From NCBI RefSeq assembly GCF_032362555.1, contig NC_083507.1, positions 933,001 to 997,000 on the forward strand: a stretch of 64,000 nucleotides of DNA. Reading direction: 5' to 3'. The first letter of the stretch is position 1; every line of letters starts with the position of its first letter. Below the pieces are notes generated by a model. The model saw nothing but the letters and a program-made list of their open reading frames with translations, searched no databases and was not told the DNA's origin. This document shows positions 46,225-58,200 of this stretch, piece by piece. Made by a program: the position numbers and the translations under genes. Origin of the DNA: Amyelois transitella (Eukaryota; Arthropoda; Insecta; Lepidoptera; Pyralidae).

Positions 46225-49200
46225 ATGGATATCAGTGAAGGTAACATTATCAAAACTTATCATAACCTAGCTCCAACGAATACCTACTAATAAACACCCA
46301 AATAACTGTTAGTTCTAAAATGAATGTGCTGAAAAGTACAAAAATGCCTTAGTATATATTAAAGGTATCTATCAATACATAAAACACAAGTGTTTCGGGT
46401 AGTATTTGTTGAAATTTTAGGACAAAATATATTGAGGTTATGTTCCACTATGTGAACTATCTGGAAAGATTATTGTAGTCCCTATCTATCCAGATGACTA
46501 GGTAGAGACTACATCTTTTCACTGTGTCTATACTTCTTTGCAAATTTTCTACTTCCATTACTCTCTTCATGTGAGCTCATTAATATAGTCTGTATCAATG
46601 TAAAATACGAAATTTATTTCTTTAGGCACAACAACAGATGACTTGTGGACACCCTACAAGGAGTTGGTGTCAGTGGTAGAAGGATATTTAGCCCATGAAA
46701 GTGGCGGTGCTCCATATGCAGTTCACACCTTTGAGTCTCTGCTGCGACGGCACAAACAGACTTTCTTGTCTTTGTTTAAAAATCCTGTAAGTATTTTTAT
46801 TACACGAGCTTTACATACACTACTTTAATCCCAAAGAATTTGATAAAATAAATAAGCGAAGAATATTATTTTTTTACAAATCAAATGTACATACATACAT
46901 ACATACATAAAATCACGCCTCTTTCCCGGAGAGGTAGGCAGAGACTACCTCTTTCCACTTGCCACGATCTCTGCATACTTCTATCAAATCAAATGTCTTA
47001 TTTCTATATTAATTTTATTTTACAAATAGAATTTTTTTCAACTTTTTAAGGTGACTAATTTTTGTATCAATCAACCATGGGTGAAAAAAGAACAAAGCAC
47101 TTCTGATCTACAGTTATTATTGTAGTTATGTTGTTCATCAGAGAATTTGCTATTGAAGCTAATTTTGTCTAGTACACACTTCACTTAAACATATTCCTAA
47201 TGTATATGGCTACAAAATAATTTTTTTCTTGAGCAATAAAGATAATTTGTATTGTAAAACTGGTTTCCAAAATTTTGATAAATGTTTCATAAGACCTTTT
47301 TTCTAAAGCTTTTTTTAAACTAAAATCAGTTTTACTATACTGTGGGTTTGGCAACAGTGCAATGAATGAATTGTTGTGTCACTTCAGGCTAAGAATCCCG
47401 CAAGTCGAGATGAAATCAAAAGGGGCATCACTGAAGGTGTTAACTTGCCCAGCGTTGGCAGAACACTACTCTCCAAGGAGTTGGTGGACGAGGCTATCAT
47501 CATATCAGGTTAGTTTTTATTTCGTTGGCTTCAAGTTAACACTTTTCACCCTCAAATTTATAATAAAGGCGCCACATAAGTATAAGTATACAATATAATA
47601 AAATTACCCCAAAAAGTTAGTTAAATGTTTCCTAATGTATTCCAATTAATATTTCACTTGTATCACTTTCTTGTAGATGGTGTTAAGTTCTAAATTCAAG
47701 TGGGCTTCATTTATTCTGCAGCCCATTTGAATTAGTTGTTACAGCTACTTGCTAGTAAAGTGTAATTATTCTGAAGAAAAAATTGTAAAATTTTGCAGAC
47801 ATGTACAACGTGAACGAGTACCTGGCCCTGGAGCTGCTCCACACGGCGCAGCGGCAGTCGGGGCGGCACCCCGGCCTCCCTCGGGGGTTGGTCGCCGTTC
47901 TGCTCTACTACGACGGCCGCCGGTCGTTGCTCCAAGCGTTAAAAGAGTTAGTCATGGCCCGGGATGGAGTTTGCTGGTAACTATACCTTCTCAAATATAT
48001 CATATCTTGATCAAATTAAGGACGTCCTGGTGAAGGGTCAGGTCAAAAGTGCCCGAAACCGCCGAGCTTGCATGAAGAGAGTTATGAATGTGGATGAAGC
48101 AAAGGAAGTATGCAGGGATCGTGGCAAGTGGAAAGAGGTAGTCTCTGCCTACCCCTCCGGGAAAGAGGCGTGAGTTTATGTATGTATGTATGTATGTATA
48201 CCTTCTCTCACATATATTTGACGGCCTCTGTGGCTCAGCGGTAGTATGCTTGACTGTTTCCCTTATTCATGACCAGATATGTCTAAACGTTTACGTGTTG
48301 TGGGGTAGACGGAGCCAACTGTCATCAAAAGAATGAAAGGCTGAAATAGTGATAGGTTGCTGGCCCATCGCCTAAAAGAGGAATTCCAAGTATACAAGCC
48401 TATCCCTTAGTCGCGTTCACGACATCCGTGGGAAAGAGATGGAGTGGTCCTATGCTTTTTTCCATTGGTGCCGGGAACCACACGGCATAGATATGTCTAA
48501 TCTTCTCTATTCATATCAAATCAGAAAACCAGATTGAAGGAAAAACAAAAGGTACCTTTCATCTTGACAATAGTTTTTTGTTTTAATTAATTGACAAATA
48601 GCTGAAGTCGTCCATCAGTCTTTTCAGCACTGTTGGCTGTGTCTACCCAGCAAGGAATAGAGTCGTGAATTTATGTTTGTATATATTTTCATTGAGTATA
48701 ACTTCGTTTTTGTTTGCAGGACAATAAATGCACGAGAAGAGATAATCTCTTACGTGTCCCGATATGTAGAACAGTTAATATCGGATGGTCTACTTGGAAA
48801 TGTATTGGACGCTTTACGCCGTTACACGCTACAGGGCGAGCTGGAGTTACTACAGAACAATCGGGCGTTACCGCCTCAGAGGCAGCACGCGAGGCTTGTG
48901 GCTACCATAGAGAATACCAGGTATGCTAGTCTATGGTCTGAATAACTTGTTAAACGTTGTACACAGTTACTACAGAAATACCGAGTATTAACGCCTCAGA
49001 GACAGCACGCGAGGCTTGTGGCTACCATAGAGAATACCAGGTATGTCAGTCTATGGTCTGAATGATTTTTTAAGCTGTGTACACATTAACTATAGATCAA
49101 CCCAGCGTTACCGCCTCAGAGACAGCACGCGAGGCTTGTGGCTACCATAGAGAATACCAGGTATGTTAGTCTATGGTCTGAATGATTTGTTAAGCTGTAT

Positions 49201-52200
49201 ACACATTAACTATAGATCAACTGAGCATTACCGCCTCAGAGGCAGCACGCGAGGCTTGTGGCTACCATAGAGAATACCAGGTATGCTAGTCTATGGTCCG
49301 AATGATTTGTTAAACGTTGTACACAGTTACTACAGAAATACCGAGTATTAACGCCTCAGAGACAGCACGCGAGGCTTGTGGCTACCATAGAGAATACCAG
49401 GTATGTTAGTCTATGGTCCGAATGATTTGTTAAGCTGTATACACATTAACAAAGGCAAACAAATTGGTTTTACTAAACCATCAGGCAACATACTTTATTT
49501 ATATTTAATTAATTTTTTTATAAGTATATTTTAACGTTAACAGGCAAAGCCAGCTGGTATACATATGTACATATTATGTAGCAACGGTTGTCATAATTTG
49601 TTCCGTTAGCAAAATCATCGGACTTTTATTGTAAAATATATTTTCTTTAATTATTATTATATTATTAGTGCCTTTCATTTGATTATTTCTCTCCTCTTCA
49701 GTCCTACTTTCTTCTTTGAAGGAAAGTTGTAGGAAGTAAGGAAGTACATTCGAGAGCAAACTGCGTGTAACGTTTCTTGCCTATTGTAGGACCGATATGT
49801 AGCTAGTTGTTTATGGTACATAGCAAACTAGTTTTACTACAAAGTAACCATCATGCTTTGACGCCTCAGCAGCAACATGCAAGGCTAATGGCCACCATAG
49901 AGAATATAATTTTTTTTTCTATCTTTGGTTTGAATGCTTTATGATACGGCAGATGGTGCTATCGCCTTTTGCTATAATTGTTTTTAAGAACTGTGCTATG
50001 AAATGTTTTTTTTTCAAATATCATGTAGGTATATACTTCCTAGAATTACCACAGTGATAATGGTCTTGCCTCCCACTGACTAGGTCCCGAGGAGTTAGCG
50101 CGAGTTTTACTCGATCAAACACGCCGAGCGAGCGAGCGTACACGCGAATTTGTATGTGATTTGATCAGCGCCATCTAGTGGTAACGCTATGGCACTAATG
50201 CGATTTCATGCAAATTCGTGATAACTTGCTCGTAGTGTTTGATCGAGTGAAAAAAAAAATATTGTCATGTTTTTTATTTTTATTTTTTAATATTTGTATT
50301 TATTTCAGAAAATTACTTGCCGGCGTTGTCTTCGCGGCGTCAGCACAACGCGGTTTGGATAGAGATATCATGTTGAGACTTTTATCCGAGGTATGTGTTC
50401 CCGCCTATTTCTGCGTTTGTGCTAATTTAATGCCAGCAATTCTTCTGAAAAGGCTTCTTGTTTTATCGACAACGAAATTATAGGGGGGTCGAAAATAGCC
50501 TGAATTGCTTCGAGAAAAGGATGGTACGGCCGTGCCGCTTTTTTTGCTCGACTCGGCGGGAGCACTTACGTGCCCCCAGATAATGCAAATATGATGGAAT
50601 TAGGTATTTTTTTAATTGGTGCCTTGTGGTTCCCGGCACCTATAAAATCTGCCACTATGATAATTGAATCTCAATTCTATCATTTAGCCAAACATAATAG
50701 GCTATTACACTCTTTTTTGAAAACTGTTTTAAATCAATCCTGAGACTGTGTTATACCTATAGAATTTTTATTAAAATTTTTTGAAGCCGAAAAGTGCTCT
50801 AAAAACGATTTATTATTTATGATTTTGTATTTTCGCGCGAAAACGCCATCCGCCATGCTGTTTTGACTCGTGACGTCATACTTTTAGTAAACAATACAAA
50901 AAATAGGTTATGTTGGATTGGTTGTGTAATAATTTACCTATTATAATTGTGTATTGTAAGAGAATGTTTAATACAATAAATACTTACATCGCTGTTTTAA
51001 CATTTCTTAACTCAGCAGAACAGAAATCGGGATTGGACGCAAAAAATTTCGCCACCATCAACGTATTAATCCTCGGTAGATTTATATTGTCTGCTTTCAC
51101 AAAACCGTCTTCCATGATTCTATTAAATTATTAAAGAGTAAAAACCCAAAAATGTGATAGAAATTTTAAAATTTCAAAATAAACAGAGCCTGACATCATC
51201 AATATGTTTTCGATTCGATATTTGTTTACTAAAAGTATGACGTCACGTCAGTACCCAACATGGCGGATAGCGTTTTCGACTTTTGAAGAACAGATTAAAA
51301 AAGAGGATTTTTTAAATTGAATTATAAAATCCATATTGCACTTTTATGAATAATGATCGATGTTTTTCTTTTATTTTTTACAAAATCTATAAGATACGTG
51401 CATTTTTATATTTTTTTTTACATAGTGTAAAATAGCCTATTATGTGTATGATGTAAAAGCTTGTATTTTCAATATTGAAAACCAAACGAAAAAGTCATGT
51501 GCAAATTATTTATCTCTCTTTCTTTCTTAAAAATGTAATCTAAGCTTTGTTTTCTAGCAAACCACATCACCAAGCAAAGGGCCGACGGGCGCTTTGGATG
51601 AGATCTCTTTGGCATTGCATATGGCGCTGCTGTACGCTTTAGATTTGTCCGTTATACACGGGTAAGACATGTTATGTATTTATTTAGGTATTTTTTGTAC
51701 ATAGTTTAATTTACTCTTGACACAGTATATTGGATTGATCATGGTTACACATCCAGTTTTCATCACAAGAGCATCGGTTAGAAATGCATATAACTTAGGA
51801 AATAGTCATTGATAATTTTGGCCGAGTTGGGATTTAAACCTGCGTCTTTTATGCACATCACGCTTTATACTTTACCACCTTACCGTTTCGACCAACGACG
51901 TTGTTTAGTAAGAGTATGTTTTTTTCTTATGGTCCAATAAAAAGTTTATCTTATCTGTAATATATTTTCTTTTTAAATTATCTCATTCCACAGTCGCGAA
52001 GACGGCGAAGAATTAGCCAAAAAGCTACCACTAATCCAGGATCCAGATTTGATATCAGTATTACTCGACGAGCTTACACCAAATCCGAACCAAACCCAAG
52101 GGCAGGACGAGAAAGGCGGTGGGGTCAGAGCTTTATGTCAACTGGCGCTTGGATTGGCGCTAGCGGCGTTGAAGAGGGCGCCACAGTCGCTGCTGAGAAG

Positions 52201-55200
52201 ACCGCCACAGGATATAAAACCTGAGTTGTTGGATCAAGATGAAATGTTGGTCGATGCCGCTATAGATGGGAAGGTAATTAAGACTGTAACAATATTATTA
52301 TAAGGTAGGATTTAGGTTAGAAGTCTTGAAGAGGGCGCCACAGTCGCTGCTAAGAAGACTTCCACAGGATATAAAAGCTGAGTTGTTGGATCAAGATAAA
52401 ATGTTGGTCGATGCCGCTATAGATGGGAAGGTAATTTATACTGTAAGGTAGGATTAAGTAATGTGTTGAAGACATTTTTAAATATATACAGGACAAATTA
52501 CACAGATTGGGTAAATCTTGAAGTTACTTTAACACTTGTGTTAGGAGATACTTACTAACACCCTAAGACGCAGAATAAACTGTAGAACTAATGATTATTT
52601 TATTTTACAGGTATTCGAATACTTAGACGAAGCTATTCTGTCCACGGACTTCGTTTGCAAAGAGGAATATTACCAGCGGCGGTTACACAACCTTATAACG
52701 GATTTTATAGTGCTAATGCACTCTAAACTTATGGAGATGAGGGTCAAGTGAGTAGCAATTTTATTTAAAGTAGATAAAAGGCGCATGGGTTCGCCGTTTC
52801 CATTTTTTTTTTAGAATACCTTACAACAGGTCAGAAATGCATAAGATATAAAAACAAAACATATCGGTAAAATCACATAACAACGCCATCTAGCGCGAAT
52901 CGGTGGAACTACAACGAGTTCAATACATACCACGTTGCGTGTCCAATTCTAATAAAATCAGAGAAATTAATTAGATGGCGCTGTCGATAGACGATTGACA
53001 TTCCTCTTCGCTTTTTCCCACGGCACATTCGATCGGCTTTCCTAATTTTTTTAGCGCCATAACATACTACCTTAGAGAAGTCGGTCGGGTTTATTTTATT
53101 TTTGTACGAGATTTGTCATACAGGTGTATCACGTGGAGGGAGATCCTCTCAGTGGTTTACATCGTACCTTATTTTGTTTCAGGGCTGACGAAGCAGCAAG
53201 AGCGGTACAAATGTACGCAGCCGAAGGCATAGTGCCACCAGCCGGGGCCGGACAGAATAGAACAAGACTGGACGCGTTGCTGCGCTGTGTGGAGAGACTG
53301 TACTCGCACGACCCGCTCGGCCTCAGACACGATTACTGGCTCGCTTGCACTCAGAACGCGTCACATTCGGCTTCCTTCAGGTAATGTCACGTGGAACAAG
53401 TTATAGTGACGACGATAGGAGGGTGTAGTACCGACACAGAATAGAACAAGACTGGACGCGTTGCTGCGCTGTGTGGAGAGACTGTACTCGCACGACCCGC
53501 TCGGCCTCAGACACGATTACTGGCTCGCTTGCACTCAGAACGCGTCACATTCGGCTTCCTTCAGGTAATGTCACGTGGAACAAGTTATAGTGACGACGAT
53601 AGGAGGGTGTAGTACCGACACAGAATAGAACAAGACTGGACGCGTTGCTGCGCTGTGTGGAGAGACTGTACTCGCACGACCCGCTCGGCCTCAGACACGA
53701 TTACTGGCTCGCTTGCACTCAGAACGCGTCACATTCGGCTTCCTTCAGGTAATGTCACGTGGAACAAGTTATAGTGACGACGATAGGAGGGTGTAGTACC
53801 GACACAGAATAGAACAAGACTGGACGCGTTGCTGCGCTGTGTGGAGAGACTGTACTCGCACGACCCGCTCGGCCTCAGACACGATTACTGGCTCGCTTGC
53901 ACTCAGAACGCGTCACATTCGGCTTCCTTCAGGTAATGTCACGTGGAACAAGTTATAGTGACGGTGATAGGAGGGTGTAGTACCGACACAGAATAGAACA
54001 AGACTGGACGCGTTGCTGCGCTGTGTGGAGAGACTGTACTCGCACGACCCGCTCGGCCTCAGACACGATTACTGGCTCGCTTGCACTCAGAACGCGTCAC
54101 ATTCGGCTTCCTTCAGGTAATGTCACGTGGAACAAGTTATAGTGACGGTGATAGGAGGGTGTAGTACCGACACAGAATAGAACAAGACTGGACGCGTTGC
54201 TGCGCTGTGTGGAGAGACTGTACTCGCACGACCCGCTCGGCCTCAGACACGATTACTGGCTCGCTTGCACTCAGAACGCGTCACATTCGGCTTCCTTCAG
54301 GTAATGTCACGTGGAACAAGTTATAGTGACGACGATAGGAGGGTAAAACCGACTCAAAGTACGAGTAGAATAGACACCTATATTAGGTCATGTGGAGGAA
54401 TTGAGGATTGTGATGGAATGTTGAAAAGATAGGTAAACATGGCCACTTTTTTGCATAAATTATTTTGTCCCAATGTTCTTTGACAGAATGATCTAAGACA
54501 CAATTGATTTATGGCATTTGGATAAATGTGGCATAATTCACTTTTGCAGAGGTGCTTTAAATACTTATGCGTAAGCGAACGTGTCAAAGAACTTTATGCT
54601 TAAAAATCATTCTTTAGCTATAATATGGTATACTACATTACATTATGGCTTAAATTGTTTACGGTAATAGATCGAGTACCTTTCATGAACATAGTGAAGG
54701 TTAAGTCAAGAGTACCATAAATCAAGAAGCTTAGGAAATGTGTCGCGGAAAAATGTAGTTTCTGTCTTCTTTGGGAGAGACATGATCTTACGTTTCAAGC
54801 GTTATAATTTCGTACTATTTTATAAGAATAGCTCTCTTTCAAATTAAGGACCAAATTAAATACGACCTGGCAAAGGGTCAGGTCAAGAGTACCCGAAACC
54901 GCCGAGCTTGCATGATGAGAGTTATGAATGTGTATGAAGCGAAGGAAGTGTCCAGTGATCGTGGCAAGTGGAAAGATGTAGGCACTGTCTACCCCTCCGG
55001 GAAAGAGGCTTGATTTTATGTATGTATACAACCATACATACTCATTTTCCTAATGTTTTTTTTATTCTTGTTCTATCCAGGACGGGCAGCCGTGCAGCCA
55101 CACTATACAAGTTCGTCCGTCTGTCCGGGGAGTTGGTCTGTGCAGCCCTACTGCCCGCTTACCTGCTAGCCCTGGCCAGCTTGTGTGTAGCGCGCCACAC

Positions 55201-58200
55201 GTGGGCGCTGCTGGCCCGGCGGGACGCGCTGTCTGCCCACCACCTGCTGACCGCGCTGGCCAGATATCACAGGTATATACCGATGTCTGTCTGTCTGTGT
55301 GTCTGTAGCCCTGGCCAGCTTGTGTGTAGCGCGCCACACGTGGGCGCTGCTGGCCCGGCGGGACGCGCTGTCTGCCCACCACCTGCTGACCGCGCTGGCC
55401 AGATATCACAGGTATATACCGATGTCTGTCTGTCTGTGTGTCTGTAGCTCTGGCCAGCTTGTGTGTAGCGCGCCACACGTGGGCGCTGCTGGCCCGGCGG
55501 GACGCGCTGTCTGCCCACCACCTGCTGACCGCGCTGGCCAGATATCACAGGTATATACCGATGTCTGTCTGTCTGTGTGTCTGTAGCTCTGGCCAGCTTG
55601 TGTGTAGCGCGCCACACGTGGGCGCTGCTGGCCCGGCGGGACGCCCTGTCTGCCCACCACCTGCTGACCGCGCTGGCCAGATATCACAGGTATATACCGA
55701 TGTCTGTCTGTCTGTGTGTCTGTAGCTCTGGCCAGCTTGTGTGTAGCGCGCCACACGTGGGACCTGTAATGTAATTTCTACTTTCAAATTCAGATAAGTT
55801 TAACTAGCTTACCTTCAAGTTGAATAGAAGAAAATAACTTAATATGTATTTATGTTACAGTATTTTGGCCCTTCTCTTTGCCAAAGTTATTCAAAATTCA
55901 AATTTCAAAAATTCAAAATTTTTATTCATTACTATAAGGATATACTATATATCGCTTAATAATTGTCAAAACGTATGGTTTGACAACATTGGTTGACGTC
56001 AAATAAATTACTTAAAACTAAGTTTACTGCCGCTTCCAAGGCGTCAGTGCAGAAGAAGCGGTAACAAACTGTCTACACTGTCTAAACGGTTATCTGTGGA
56101 TATGTACATATATTTTTTTTCTATAGGTGCCGGATACCAACCAATACAAAAATAAGTACAGTAAGTGTTTTAAGTGAAATGAGTTTGATGATTGATGATT
56201 CCCCACAGCAACCTGCGCGCGGACCCGTCCCCGTTCTCGGAGCTTGCGCACGCGGCGTCGCTGGGCGCGTCCGCCGTCACCACGCCCGCCGCCCGCCCGG
56301 GCAAGCTGCTCGTCAGGCAAGAGGAGGTATTGTGTTGTTCGTCGTCTTTGATTTAAATCGAAATATATATATATATATATATATCTATACTAATATGATA
56401 AAGGTGAAGAGTTTCTTTGTTTTTTTTTTGGTTCAACGCGCTAATCTCAGGAACTATTGGTTCGCATTGAAAAATTATTTTTGTGTTGATTAGACCATTT
56501 ATCGAGAAAGGCTTTAGGCTATAAAAGCGGGGAAAATTATTCATACTTGAGGGCTTCAAAGGTGCCCGAAATAACTATTCCACGCGGACGAAGTCGCGGG
56601 CACAGCTAGTATATATATACTATACCCGCGATATATATGGAAGTATATATATTTATCCCACATTAAATTATTTATTTATTTTCCTATATATTTAGGTTAT
56701 ATTTAGTGATAGAAGATGTAGTTACAGGAATAGAAAAGGGTATGGTAAGTTGGTTTGGTCATGTGGAAAGGATGAATGAAAGCAGGTTGACTAAGCAGAT
56801 GTACAAAGAGAGTGTGGAGGGAAAGGTCGGAGTGGGAAGGCCTAGACGAACGTATCTTGATAAAATTAAGAACGTCCTGGCAAATGGTCAGGTCAAGAGT
56901 AGAATATATAACATTGACGTGACATTTAAAACAACTGCATCCTTTTAAACTTAGACTATACCCATGCTTCTGAGCCGTTTGAGCTTATTTTTATTTAAAT
57001 TAAAGGTCATCATTTTCACATTTAAAAAACCCTCAAAAACTACGTCTCACGCTTTATTAAAGATCAATACTACAAAAAGAAATTAAAACTAAACATGTAA
57101 ATGTCTTAAAAATAAATTATTTTTCTAGTATCAAGATCAAGTAAAGTACAGAGATGTCGAGATCGCTCAGCTGAATGAATTGTGTCGTTGACCTCTGAAT
57201 CTTACGCGTCGCTATTCCGCCGGCCGGGGTGATATGACGTGTTTAGGATCGTGGATTTTGGAACTTTAATTTTTTTCGTACTTTCTGAAATATGAACCGA
57301 TATTTTTCTTTTAACGTTTTTAAATATCCTTGTCGAGATTTTGTCGTCGAGAGTTGTCGAGATCGCTCAGCTGAATTAATTGTGTCGTTGACCTATGAAT
57401 CTTACGCGTCGCTTTTCCGCCGGTCGGGGTGATATGACGTATTTAGGATCGTGGATTTTGATACTTTTAGTTTTTTCGTACTTTCTGACATATGAACCGA
57501 TATTTTTCTTTTAACGTTTTTAAATATCCTTTAGATGAGTAAACTTTACAGTTAAATTTATGCAGTTGAATTAAAAGTCACCCTGTATATATAGGGAATG
57601 TTACGATGTGATAGAAGATGTAGTTACAGGAATAGAAAAGGGTATGGTAAGTTTATTCAGTCATGTGGAGAGGATGAATGAAAGCAGGTTGACTGAGCAG
57701 ATGTACAAGGAGTGTGTGGAGGGAAAGGTCGGAGTGGGAAGGCCTAGACGAACGTATCTTGATAAATATTAAGAACGTCCTGGCAAATGGTCAGGTCAAG
57801 AGTAGAATATATAACTACTATACAGGGTGACATTTAAAACAACTGCATCCTTTTAAACTTAGACTATACCCATGCTTCTGAGCCGTTGAGCCTATTTTTA
57901 TTTAAATTAAAGGTCATCATTTTCACATTTAAAAAACCCTCAAAAACTACGTCTCACGCTTTATAAAGATCAATACTACAAAAAGAAATTAAAACTAAAC
58001 ATGTAAATGTCTTAAAAATAAATTATTTTTCTAGTATCAAGATCAAGTAAAGAACAGAGATGTCGAGATCGCTCAGCTGAATGAATTGTGTCGTTGACCT
58101 CTGAATCTTACGCGTCGCTATTCCGCCGGCCGGGGTGATATGACGTGTTTAGGATCGTGGATTTTGGAACTTTAATTTTTTTCGTACTTTCTGAAATATG

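Noticed and set aside
53381-54300. Nup205 exon 10 repeats as true protein repeats.
   Set aside because: Each unit includes intron sequence and its exon piece is 125 nt, so neither read-through nor splicing keeps the frame. Only one copy fits the Nup205 family.
55273-55774. Long overlapping open frames on both strands in the 139-bp array.
   Set aside because: They arise because the unit is GC-rich and shifts frame each repeat. They are shadows of exon 11.
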